Shown one piece after another: positions 33,295 through 41,467 of a stretch of 64,000 bases of DNA. Origin of the DNA: an uncultured Naasia sp. GTDB taxonomy: Bacteria > Actinomycetota > Actinomycetes > Actinomycetales > Microbacteriaceae. The stretch covers positions 62,001 through 126,000 of the forward strand of contig CAJYYA010000012.1 in the NCBI GenBank assembly GCA_913778905.1, read 5' to 3'. Each line of letters starts with the position of its first letter. Position 1 is the first letter of the stretch. The translations under genes were made by a program, and so were the position numbers. The notes under the pieces were generated by a model, which worked only from the letters and a program-made list of their open reading frames with translations, had not been told where the DNA came from and did not search any database.

Positions 33295-34523
33295 GCGCCG
33301 GTCACGGCTCGGCCGGCCGCATCTTCCATCAGCCCCGCCAGGTGTGGGCCGTCGCCTTCGCCTGCGTGGTGGCTTTCATGGGAATCGGGCTCGTCGACCC
33401 CATCCTCCCCACCATCGCCGCCGACCTGGAGGCCACCCCGACCGAGGCCGAACTGCTGTTCACGAGCTATCTGCTCGTGACCGGCGTCGCGATGCTCGTC
33501 ACCAGCTGGGTGTCGTCCCGACTCGGTGCGAAGAGGACCCTCCTCACCGGCCTCGCGCTCATCATCGTCTTCGCCTTCGCAGCGGCCGTCAGCGGCAACG
33601 TCGAGGCCGTCATCGGATTCCGAGCCGGATGGGGACTGGGAAACGCCCTCTTCATCTCGACCGCACTCGCGACCATCGTGGGTGCGGCCTCCGGCGGCAC
33701 CTCGTCGGCGATCATCCTCTACGAGGCGGCGCTGGGCGTCGGAATCGCGATAGGCCCCCTGCTCGGCGGGCTCCTCGGCAGCATCAGCTGGCGCGGACCC
33801 TTCTTCGGCACGGCCGCGCTCATGGCCGTCGGGTTCATCGCCATCCTGACTCTGCTGCGTAACGAGTCGTCGGAGAAGCGCACGCCGATCCCGTTCTCCG
33901 CCCCCTTCAAGGCGCTGACTCAGCCGGCCCTCGCCGCGCTGGCCGCCGCGGCGTTCCTCTACAACGTCGGGTTCTTCATTCTCCTGGCCTACACGCCGTT
34001 CCCCCTCGGCTTCGACGCGATCGGCATCGGCCTCACGTTCTTCGGCTGGGGTGTGGGACTCGCGATCACCTCGGTGTGGATCGCCCCGATCCTGACCGCG
34101 CGCCTGCCGCGCACCACCGTGCTCTCGTTCGCGTTGCCGGCGCTCGCGCTGGACCTCGTCTTCGCGGCACTCGTCATCGACACGCCGGCGCTGCTCGTCG
34201 TCGCCGTCGTCCTGGGCGGGCTGGTGCTGGGTGTGCTCAACACCGTGCTGACCGAGGCCGTCATGGAAGCCACGGATCTGCCCCGCTCGGTCGCCTCGTC
34301 GTCCTACTCGTCCGTGCGGTTCATCGGTGGAGCCGTCGCTCCGCCGCTGGCGACCGTGCTCGCCGACACCGTGTCCGCGTCGACTCCGTACTTCGTCGCC
34401 GCCGTCGCCGTGCTCGCCGCCACGCTGGTCATCGTTCTGGCCCGCAAGCCTCTCGCCCGTGTGAACGGCGAGCCCGAGAGCGAGCGCGTCGAGGCCGAGG
34501 CCATCTCGCTGGGCGACGCGTAG
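33291..34523 (+). CDS. MFS drug-type exporter
   Basis: This 410-residue protein has about 12 membrane helices. Its motif A variant is SSRLGAKRT between helices 2 and 3, as in drug:H+ antiporters, and MGIGLVDPILPTIA marks helix 1. The GTG at 33291 overlaps the marR stop, and the short soluble N-terminus is typical. The MarR/MFS pair suggests efflux of a toxic compound that also serves as the inducer; the substrate cannot be deduced. Confidence 0.93.
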   Translation: MSAGHGSAGRIFHQPRQVWAVAFACVVAFMGIGLVDPILPTIAADLEATPTEAELLFTSYLLVTGVAMLVTSWVSSRLGAKRTLLTGLALIIVFAFAAAVSGNVEAVIGFRAGWGLGNALFISTALATIVGAASGGTSSAIILYEAALGVGIAIGPLLGGLLGSISWRGPFFGTAALMAVGFIAILTLLRNESSEKRTPIPFSAPFKALTQPALAALAAAAFLYNVGFFILLAYTPFPLGFDAIGIGLTFFGWGVGLAITSVWIAPILTARLPRTTVLSFALPALALDLVFAALVIDTPALLVVAVVLGGLVLGVLNTVLTEAVMEATDLPRSVASSSYSSVRFIGGAVAPPLATVLADTVSASTPYFVAAVAVLAATLVIVLARKPLARVNGEPESERVEAEAISLGDA

Positions 34524-34609
34524 GCGCCCGGAGTCACGTCTTCGAGAGGACGGGCTGCCTCATCCGTGCGGGCGATGTGCGTGTCGGTGCCGAGGGATAG
34601 CGTCGGAGC

Positions 34610-35929
34610 GTGAGCAGTTCCCCGGCGACCGGCGCGCGCGGTCCGTACGCATGGGTGGTGCGCCACCCCAGGACCATCGACATGGTGATCGCGAGCGTCA
34701 TCGTGTTCTTCACGGTCCTGCCCTACGGTGCGGCCGTCGTCCTCGATGCTCTCGGCAGCAACCTGCCACGCAGCCTGACGCTCTTCATCCTGGCTCTGGC
34801 CCTGGGCGTGCCCCTCTACTGGCGCCGCACGCACCCCCTTCCGGCGGCGGCCGTCATGGTCGTCGCCTGCCTCATCCAGCTCTTCACCGGGACGGAACTG
34901 CTCGCCACGCAGGTCGCGGTGCTCGTCATGATCGCCGCACTCGCCGCCTACGCTCCTCGCTGGGCGTCCTGGTGGGGTCTCGGGCTCGGCCTGGGCGGCA
35001 TCACGGCTCTGGGTGTCCAGTTCTGGATCGTGGGTCAATCCCCGCGCCCCTGGGTCACCGCGATCTTCACGGTCGTCCTCGGGGGCTCGCTCGTCGCCGT
35101 GGCCTGGCTCACGGGCGACCTCACCCGCTCCCGCCGGCTCGAACGCGACGCGTTCGCGGATCGAGCTCGTCGCCTCGAGAGAGAACGCGAACGGGAGCTT
35201 CAGCTCGCCGCGTCCGACGAGCGTGCTCGGATCGCCCGGGAGATGCACGACATCGTCGCCCACTCCCTGTCGATCATCGTGACGCAGGCCGACGGTGCAC
35301 GCTACGCGGCTCCGGCGAGCGCCGGTCCCGTTCTCCCCTCACTCGAAGCCATTGCCGAGACCGCTCGCTCGTCTCTGGCCGACATGCGCCGGCTGCTCGG
35401 CGTGCTTCGCGACGATGATGCGGCTCCGACCGCTCCGGCATCCGGCCTCGCCGACATCGACGCGCTGATCGCGACCGTGCGCTCGTCCGGCCTCCCGGTG
35501 ACGCGCCTCCCGGATCGCGGACGGCACCGGCCGATCCTTCCGCAGGGGGCCGAGCTGGTGCTGTTCCGTGTCGTGCAGGAATCGCTGACCAATGTCCTGA
35601 AGCACGCCGGCGAGAACGCCCGGGCCACGGTGGCGTTCGAATGGCGACCGACGGACGTGCAGGTCCGCATCTCCGACGACGGCCGCGGACTGGCCCCGGA
35701 CTCCGAGGTGGACGCCGGACACGGGCTTCAGGGCATGCGCGAGCGGGTGGCTCTCTACGAGGGGGAACTGGTCATCTCGTCCCCGGGAGAGGGGGTCACC
35801 GTGGTCGCGACCCTCCCCTACCCGTCGGATGCCGTTCCGAAGTCCTCGCCCGCTCCTGGCGACGCCTCGGCAGGCGGGAGATCCATCCGGCGCGATCCGC
35901 AGGAAGCTTCTCAGGAGGGACGCGAATGA
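34610..35929 (+). CDS. Sensor histidine kinase (NarL-type, HisKA_3)
   Basis: This 439-residue protein has about five N-terminal membrane helices (residues 20-165), a short coiled stretch, the HisKA_3 phospho-acceptor box (DERARIAREMHDIVAHSLS) and a HATPase domain with NVLKHAG (N box), DDGRGL and GHGLQGMRERV. No extracellular sensor domain is visible, so it probably senses in or near the membrane, as in DesK-like kinases. A TAGCGT box at 34598-34603 lies 6 nt before the GTG, suggesting a leaderless mRNA. The stop overlaps the response-regulator start (ATGA). Confidence 0.93.
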   Translation: MSSSPATGARGPYAWVVRHPRTIDMVIASVIVFFTVLPYGAAVVLDALGSNLPRSLTLFILALALGVPLYWRRTHPLPAAAVMVVACLIQLFTGTELLATQVAVLVMIAALAAYAPRWASWWGLGLGLGGITALGVQFWIVGQSPRPWVTAIFTVVLGGSLVAVAWLTGDLTRSRRLERDAFADRARRLERERERELQLAASDERARIAREMHDIVAHSLSIIVTQADGARYAAPASAGPVLPSLEAIAETARSSLADMRRLLGVLRDDDAAPTAPASGLADIDALIATVRSSGLPVTRLPDRGRHRPILPQGAELVLFRVVQESLTNVLKHAGENARATVAFEWRPTDVQVRISDDGRGLAPDSEVDAGHGLQGMRERVALYEGELVISSPGEGVTVVATLPYPSDAVPKSSPAPGDASAGGRSIRRDPQEASQEGRE

Positions 35930-36645
35930 GCGACATCACGCATCCGATCGGCACCGCCCCCATCCGCGTGGGAGTGGTCGACGATCAGACGCTCGTGCGC
36001 GGAGGCCTCACGATGCTGGTCGACTCGCAGGCCGACCTCGAGGTGGTCTTCGAGGCCTCGTCCGGCGAAGAAGCACTCACCCACGCGGCCACCCGCACGG
36101 CCGACGTGATCCTCATGGACGTGCGGATGCCCGGCATGGACGGCCTCGAAGCCACACGCCGGCTGCTCGACGGCCCGTCGGCGCGCACGCGGGTCATCGT
36201 GCTGACGACCTTCGACCTCGACGAGTACGTCCTCGAAGCCATCCGCGTCGGCGCGAGCGGCTTCCTCCTCAAGGATGCGCGCCCGGAGGTCCTGCTCGAA
36301 GCCATTCGGACCGTGCACCGCGGCGACTCCGTCATCGCTCCGTCGATGACCAGGCGGCTTCTGGACCATGTCGTCCCCCTCCTCGCCGAGCCGGAGCAAC
36401 CCGATGACGCCCTCTCGCGGATGATCGCCACCCTCACCGATCGAGAGCACGAGGTGTTCCTCCTTATGGCGACCGCGCGGTCCAACGCGGAGATAGCGAC
36501 CGCACTGCATCTGTCGGAGGCGACCGTGAAGACGCACGTCGCACACATCCTGACCAAGCTCGACGCCCGCGACCGTGTGCAGGCCGTCGTCGTGGCCTAC
36601 GAGGCCGGTGTGGTGGGCCCTCGGGCGTCTCATCCTCGGGGATGA
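35926..36645 (+). CDS. Response regulator, NarL/LuxR family
   Basis: This 239-residue protein has a receiver domain with the acidic pair in GVVDDQTLVR, the phospho-acceptor Asp in VILMDVRMPGMDG and the switch Thr/Lys (VLTTF; LLKDARPE). It ends in a LuxR-type HTH (LTDREHEVFLLMATARSNAEIATALHLSEATVKTHV). It is coupled to the kinase by ATGA and is followed by an ABC exporter, the usual target of such pairs. A hairpin overlaps its stop. Confidence 0.95.
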   Translation: MSDITHPIGTAPIRVGVVDDQTLVRGGLTMLVDSQADLEVVFEASSGEEALTHAATRTADVILMDVRMPGMDGLEATRRLLDGPSARTRVIVLTTFDLDEYVLEAIRVGASGFLLKDARPEVLLEAIRTVHRGDSVIAPSMTRRLLDHVVPLLAEPEQPDDALSRMIATLTDREHEVFLLMATARSNAEIATALHLSEATVKTHVAHILTKLDARDRVQAVVVAYEAGVVGPRASHPRG

Positions 36646-36648
36646 GAC
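36627..36648 (+). terminator. Hairpin over the response-regulator stop codon
   Basis: Perfect 9-bp arms with a TCGG tetraloop (36636-36639) overlap the stop codon at 36643-36645. The tetraloop adds stability. It probably limits read-through into the ABC exporter, which has its own -10 box at 36712-36717. Confidence 0.55.
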
Positions 36649-36724
36649 CCTCGGCGCGGGATCGATGAGGATCTCGCCCGGCGGGACGATTCGCCCCCTC
36701 TGACGCCTTCCTAGCGTTGAAGAC

Positions 36725-37552
36725 ATGAATCACGCATCCGCTACACCGATGGACCCGCCGCCCGCCGCGGCGCCGACCGCCCCTCCCGTCGCCGCTACCG
36801 CACACGCCGCCACCACCCAGCCGGCCGCCGCCGCATACGGGGTCACGAAGACCTTCGGTTCGGGCGAAGGTCTGGTGCACGCCCTTCGCGGCGTCGACCT
36901 CGCGGTGGAGCGGTCGAAGATCACCGCGGTCATGGGGCAGTCCGGATCCGGCAAGTCGACCCTGCTCCAGGTGATGGCCGGGTTGGAGCCCCCGACCACC
37001 GGGCGGGTCATGCTGGGCGAGCAGGAGATCGGCGGCCTGCGCGACGAACAGCTCACCCGTCTGCGCCGCACGCGCATGGGCTTCGTGTTCCAATCGTTCA
37101 ACCTGCTCCCCGCACTCGACGTGATGGAGAACATCCGCCTGCCGTTCCTGCTCGCCGGAACCCGCGTCTCGAAGGACACCGAACAGTGGATCCGACTTCT
37201 CGTCGACCACCTCGGACTGACCGAGCGGATCTCGCACCGGCCGCAGCAGTTGTCGGGCGGTCAGCAGCAACGCGTCGCCATCGCTCGCGCGCTGGCCACC
37301 CGCCCGGACGTCCTCTTCGCCGACGAACCCACGGGCAGCCTGGACAGCGCGTCGAGCCGTGACGTGCTCGAGCTGCTCCGAACGGCATCGACGGAGTTCG
37401 GCCAGACCATCGTCCTCGTGACCCACGACGCCGTCGCCGCGAGCGCAGCCGATCGCGTCGTGCGCATGGCCGACGGACGCATCGTCGACGACTGGGCCGG
37501 CGGATCCGCCGAGTCGATCGCCGAGCGCATGCTCGATGGAGCCGTCCGATGA
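36725..37552 (+). CDS. ABC exporter ATP-binding protein (MacB/LolD type)
   Basis: This 275-residue protein has a ~35-residue Pro/Ala-rich N-terminus and then an ATPase of the MacB/LolD group: [34 protein letters not shown] and LFADEPTGSLDSAS. It pairs with the FtsX-like permease encoded next, with a 4-bp overlap (ATGA). Such pairs export or sense antimicrobial peptides or lipids under two-component control. A TAGCGT box at 36712-36717 lies 7 nt before the ATG, so this mRNA also looks leaderless. Confidence 0.94.
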   Translation: MNHASATPMDPPPAAAPTAPPVAATAHAATTQPAAAAYGVTKTFGSGEGLVHALRGVDLAVERSKITAVMGQSGSGKSTLLQVMAGLEPPTTGRVMLGEQEIGGLRDEQLTRLRRTRMGFVFQSFNLLPALDVMENIRLPFLLAGTRVSKDTEQWIRLLVDHLGLTERISHRPQQLSGGQQQRVAIARALATRPDVLFADEPTGSLDSASSRDVLELLRTASTEFGQTIVLVTHDAVAASAADRVVRMADGRIVDDWAGGSAESIAERMLDGAVR

Positions 37553-38943
37553 GGGCCTGGGCGTTGCGTCAGCTGAAAGAGTCGGCGGGCAGCTACGCGG
37601 CGAGCGTCGCGGTCGTGGCCGTCGTCTCCGCCTTCGCAGTCCTGTTGCTGGAGACCACCGAGGTCTTCAGCGCCGTCCTCAGGGACGCCGGGTTCGACGC
37701 GGTCGAGGCGATCCGGACCGGAATGGCCGTCGTCACGGTGGTGTTCCTCGGCATCGCCGTCGTCGTGGCCGGCATCGTCATCAGCAACACCTTCTCCATG
37801 GTCTACGCCGGACGGATCAAGGACATCGCCCTCCTGCGTCTGGTGGGCGCGACCGGGTCCCAGGTTCGCCGCACCTCGCTCATCGACGGGGTGATCGTGG
37901 GAGCCGCCGGCGCCGCCGTGGGAATCCTGGCCGGAATCGGGCTGAGCTTCCTGGGGCTCGCGTTGATCGAGCAGACGACCGGTGCGGTCCTGCCGTTCGT
38001 CATGGTTCCGCAGCTCGTGCTCGTGCCGATGCTGGGCGGGATGGGCGCGACGACGGCCGCATCCTTCGCCGGGTCACGGTCCGCTTCCCGCGTCGCCCCG
38101 ATCGAGGCGAGTCGAGATGCTGCGGGTGTTCAGCGGGTCACGGAGAAGGCGTCGAGGGTCCGCGTGGTCCTCGGGCTCGTGCTGGTCGGCATCGGCGCAG
38201 CGCTCCTCGCGCTCGGCCTCCTCGCCGGCGCCGTCGGCCCGCTCGGTCTGCTCATCGCCTTCCCCGGCGGCGTGGCGTCCATCGTGGGAGTGATCGTGGC
38301 CTCCCCCGTGCTGATGCCGCCGGTGCTGAAGCTCGCGTCTCGCCTGCTTCCATCCGGTGCCCCCGCCCGGCTGGCTGCCGCATCGTCGACATCCGACCCG
38401 GTGAGGACCTCGCGCACCCTCATCTCGGTCGTCATCGGTGTAACCCTGCTGACCATGTTCACGGTCGCCGGCGAGATGTTCCTCGCCGCGACACGGGAAT
38501 TCCTCGGCGACGACAGCGGGCAGACGGCCGATGCGATCAGCGGATTGCTGACGACCGTGTACGTGCTCGTCGGTTTCTCCGTCGTGGTGGCGGGGATCGG
38601 TCTCGGCAGCACCCTCTCGATGTCGGTGCTGCAGCGTCGGCGCGAGTTGGGCGTTCTTCGCGCGGTCGGGTTCACCACCGGCCAGGCCCGGCTCATGCTG
38701 ATGTGGGAGAGCCTGCTCGTGACGGTCGTGGGGGTCGTCGTCGGGCTTCTGCTCGGAACGCTTTACGGCTTCGTCGGGGCGAACTCCATCCTCGGGTCGC
38801 AATACTTCGGCCCGCCGCTGCTGCCCCTCGGCTTCGCCTCGGTCGTCGTGGCGGGCGCCATCGTCTTCGGGTTGCTGGCATCGCTGGCCCCGGGGGTGCG
38901 TGCCAGCCGGGTGCCTCCGGCGGAGGCGCTCCGCGTCGCCTGA
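37549..38943 (+). CDS. FtsX-like ABC permease
   Basis: This 464-residue protein has about eight membrane helices in two FtsX-type halves, each with the same pattern (VFLGIAVVVAGIVISNTFSM and VLVGFSVVVAGIGLGSTLSM, followed by R-R-x-x-x-x-L-R-x-x-G). Its extracellular loops are short, unlike MacB, so it is closer to small antimicrobial-peptide exporters. It acts with the ATPase encoded upstream. A long inverted repeat lies between its stop and the convergent fusion gene. Confidence 0.92.
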   Translation: MRAWALRQLKESAGSYAASVAVVAVVSAFAVLLLETTEVFSAVLRDAGFDAVEAIRTGMAVVTVVFLGIAVVVAGIVISNTFSMVYAGRIKDIALLRLVGATGSQVRRTSLIDGVIVGAAGAAVGILAGIGLSFLGLALIEQTTGAVLPFVMVPQLVLVPMLGGMGATTAASFAGSRSASRVAPIEASRDAAGVQRVTEKASRVRVVLGLVLVGIGAALLALGLLAGAVGPLGLLIAFPGGVASIVGVIVASPVLMPPVLKLASRLLPSGAPARLAAASSTSDPVRTSRTLISVVIGVTLLTMFTVAGEMFLAATREFLGDDSGQTADAISGLLTTVYVLVGFSVVVAGIGLGSTLSMSVLQRRRELGVLRAVGFTTGQARLMLMWESLLVTVVGVVVGLLLGTLYGFVGANSILGSQYFGPPLLPLGFASVVVAGAIVFGLLASLAPGVRASRVPPAEALRVA

Positions 38944-38966
38944 CGCCGCCCGCATGGGGTGAGCAC

Positions 38967-39054
38967 CTGACCGAATGAAGGAGAAATCCGGCACCGCGGG
39001 CTCGGATCCGCATGAGAGTGTGAATCCGACCCGGTTTCTCCTTCATTCGGTCAG
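38967..39054. repeat. Long inverted repeat between convergent genes
   Basis: Two perfect 20-bp arms (38967-38986 and 39035-39054) flank a 48-bp centre that has an inner TCGGAT/ATCCGA pair. It fills most of the 120-bp gap between the permease gene and the convergent fusion gene. It may act as a bidirectional terminator; the long loop is atypical for that. Confidence 0.7.
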
Positions 39055-39063
39055 TGGTGGCGA

Positions 39064-40629
39064 TTAGGGACGGCGGTGGAAGAGCACCACGGAGTCTTCT
39101 ATCTGAGCGGGCAGGCCGTCCCGGCCGGTCGTCTCCCTCGGGCGGAGCTCGGCGGTGATCAGCTCCCAGTCGGCGGGGTCGAGAGCCAGGGCGGTCACCT
39201 CCTCCTCCGGGGTCAGGAAGGTCGGCGTCAGAGCCTCGGGGATGTGGGCCCGGGGCGGGACCGCCGCGTGCGACGTGATCAGCAGGTGACCGCCAGGCGC
39301 GACCCGTTCGGCCGCGGCGCGGAGGATCTCACTGCGCGGCAGGTCGACGGGCGAGTGCAGGAAGCTGGCCGTGACCAGATCGAACTCCCGCTCTGGCGGA
39401 AGGCTGGCCACATCCCCGGTCTCGAACGTCGCGGTGTCCGACACCCCCAGCCGCGCCGCGGCCCCGCGGGCACGCGCAATGGCCGACGATGCGATGTCGA
39501 TGCCCATGGCCCGCCAGCCGTGTTGCGCGAGCCAGACGACGTCGGCGCCTTCGCCGCAGCCCAGGTCCAGCGCGGTACCCGGGTCGAGCGTCGTGGCGAC
39601 ATCGGCGAGCACGGCGTTGACCCGTCCCGACCACACGCTGTCGGGCCCCGAGTACCGATGCTCCCAGTAGTCGGAGGGCGCGATCTGCGGCCACGTCTCG
39701 CGGCTCGCCATCGCGCGGTCGAAGTCCTCGGCGATGAGCATCCCGTTGAGAGCCCCGGCGGCCGCGGCCCCCTCTCCGATCGACACCGCCACAGTGGCAC
39801 CGGGGCCCGCGACGTTGCCGACCGCCCAGATGCGTGACGAACTGGTACGCCCCGTCGGATCGGTCGCCAAGAACACCCCCGCCGGCGTCTCCGACCGGTC
39901 GAGACCGAGGTGGGCGAGGTATCCGTCTCGTGGTGTCAGGCTCGGAGCGATGAGAAGGGCATCGAGTTCGATCTCTCTCCCGTCCACCGTGACGACCGAC
40001 GAGAGCGCTCGCCCCTCTCCGCGGATCTCGACCACGGGCGGAGCCACCAACCGGATGCCCCGCGATCGGAGGCGGAATTCCGCGGCCATGTCGAGCGATC
40101 CGAGACCGGCGGTGAACACGGTGACGTCGTCGCTCCACTGCCGGATCATCTGCGCCTGATGCATCCCCATCGGCGACGTGGTGAGCACGCCGAGCCGACG
40201 ACCGCGCACCTCCCACCCGTGGCAGTACGGGCAGTGGATGACGCTGCTCCCCCATTTCTCAGCGAGGCCGGGGATGGCGGGGAGGACGTCCACGAGACCG
40301 CTCGCCGCCACGAGCGCCCGGGCCGAGGCGCGCGACCCGTCGACGAGGAGCACGTCCACACCGGCTGGGGTCTCATCCACGCGTTCGACTTCGCCCGCCA
40401 CGACTTCGACGCCGTAGGTCTGCACTTCGGAACGGGCCTTCGCCAGGAGGTCCGACGGAGGCAGGTTCTCGTTCCCCAGTAGTCCGTGGACGTGGTCCGC
40501 CGGAAGGTTGCGAGGCTCTCCGCCATCGATGACGAGCACGCTCCGAAGGGCGCGCCCGAGGAGCAGAGCGGCGCTGAGTCCTGCAGGGCCACCGCCGATG
40601 ACGACGACGTCGTAACTCTCGTGATTCAT
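39064..40629 (-). CDS. Fusion of a thioredoxin-reductase-like FAD oxidoreductase with a SAM methyltransferase
   Basis: This 521-residue protein has two enzymes in one chain. Residues 1-305 are a flavin disulfide oxidoreductase: the FAD-binding GGGPAGLSA, CPYCHGWE with redox pair Cys133/Cys136, and the C-terminal FAD motif WAVGNVAGPG. Residues ~320-521 are a class I methyltransferase with motif I DLGCGEG (355-361) and a TASFLHS segment. Such fusions are found in some actinobacteria; the joint substrate is unknown, possibly a thiol, a thiol-metal adduct or a dithiol natural product (inference). The ATG at 40629 is divergent from the XRE-cupin regulator gene. Confidence 0.88.
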   Translation of the reverse strand: MNHESYDVVVIGGGPAGLSAALLLGRALRSVLVIDGGEPRNLPADHVHGLLGNENLPPSDLLAKARSEVQTYGVEVVAGEVERVDETPAGVDVLLVDGSRASARALVAASGLVDVLPAIPGLAEKWGSSVIHCPYCHGWEVRGRRLGVLTTSPMGMHQAQMIRQWSDDVTVFTAGLGSLDMAAEFRLRSRGIRLVAPPVVEIRGEGRALSSVVTVDGREIELDALLIAPSLTPRDGYLAHLGLDRSETPAGVFLATDPTGRTSSSRIWAVGNVAGPGATVAVSIGEGAAAAGALNGMLIAEDFDRAMASRETWPQIAPSDYWEHRYSGPDSVWSGRVNAVLADVATTLDPGTALDLGCGEGADVVWLAQHGWRAMGIDIASSAIARARGAAARLGVSDTATFETGDVASLPPEREFDLVTASFLHSPVDLPRSEILRAAAERVAPGGHLLITSHAAVPPRAHIPEALTPTFLTPEEEVTALALDPADWELITAELRPRETTGRDGLPAQIEDSVVLFHRRP

Positions 40630-40658
40630 ACTCCGACCTTCTCGCCGACTGCTCAGAT

Positions 40659-40676
40659 CCGCAATCCGTCTTGCGG
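40659..40676. promoter_or_regulatory. Inverted repeat between the fusion gene and the regulator gene
   Basis: CCGCAA and TTGCGG arms flank a 6-bp centre in the 80-bp divergent intergenic region, 30 bp from the fusion gene's ATG and 33 bp from the regulator's. A plausible operator for the XRE-cupin regulator, acting on both genes. Confidence 0.45.
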
Positions 40677-40709
40677 AATCAGCAAGTAGTCTCGACAAGG
40701 GAGGTAGGG

Positions 40710-41267
40710 ATGCACGAAGAACTGGCCCTCATCGGACCGCGACTGCGCGCTGCACGTCGCGCGAAAGACCTGACCCTCGACGACCTCGCCGCGCGCGCCG
40801 GGATGTCGCCCAGCACTCTGTCGCGTCTCGAGTCGGGCAAACGGCAAGCGTCGCTCGAGCTGATCGTGCCGCTCGCGAGGCAGCTCGATCTTCGACTGGA
40901 CGACCTGGTGCGGACCGAAACCCGCGACCCGCGGATCCGGCGGCCCGAGGTGCGCCGGGACGGGATGGTGATCGTGCCGCTGGCTCCGGAGGACTCGGCC
41001 GTCGAGACCTACCGGCTCACCTACCCGCCGGTGGACGAGCTGCCCGCACTGCGGGTGCACGCCGGTTACGAGTGGCTGTACGTGCTCTCGGGACGCCTTC
41101 GACTGAGGCTCGGCGCACAAGACCTCGTGCTGACCCGGGGCGAGGCGGCGGAGTTCGACACCGGTATCCCCCACGCCATGAACGCCGACGGCCGACGCCC
41201 CGCGGCGGTCCTCAGCATCTTCAACGGCGACGGCGCCCGCATGCACACCCACCTCGCGGACGTCTGA
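40710..41267 (+). CDS. XRE-cupin transcriptional regulator
   Basis: This 185-residue protein has an N-terminal XRE helix-turn-helix (LTLDDLAARAGMSPSTLSRLESG) and a C-terminal cupin domain (VHAGYEWLYVLSGRLRLRLG; HAMNADGRRP). Such regulators bind DNA and sense small molecules or metals with the cupin barrel. The ATG at 40710 has GGGAGGTAGG upstream; an earlier ATG at 40671 lacks a ribosome site. It is divergent from the oxidoreductase/methyltransferase fusion, which is its probable target. Confidence 0.92.
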   Translation: MHEELALIGPRLRAARRAKDLTLDDLAARAGMSPSTLSRLESGKRQASLELIVPLARQLDLRLDDLVRTETRDPRIRRPEVRRDGMVIVPLAPEDSAVETYRLTYPPVDELPALRVHAGYEWLYVLSGRLRLRLGAQDLVLTRGEAAEFDTGIPHAMNADGRRPAAVLSIFNGDGARMHTHLADV

Positions 41268-41275
41268 CTCCTTTG

Positions 41276-41348
<73 letters not shown>

Positions 41349-41392
41349 GTCCCGTCGATCCTAGCGAGAGGGTCACCGGGCCGATGTCGCCG

Positions 41393-41456
41393 AAGCGGGC
41401 CTCGATGCACCCGCTCCGAGATGGGGCCTCGATACTCTCCGCTACTCGACCTCCGA
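41393..41456. repeat. Half of a palindromic intergenic repeat (REP-like)
   Basis: Two directly repeated pieces starting GGCCTCGAT, the second ending CGCTACTCGACC, match one arm of the repeat cluster at 45325-45528. It lies between tRNA-Arg and the ABC permease gene (stop at 41468) and is close to the 3' end of that convergent gene. Confidence 0.55.
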
Positions 41457-41467
41457 ACGCCGGCCCC

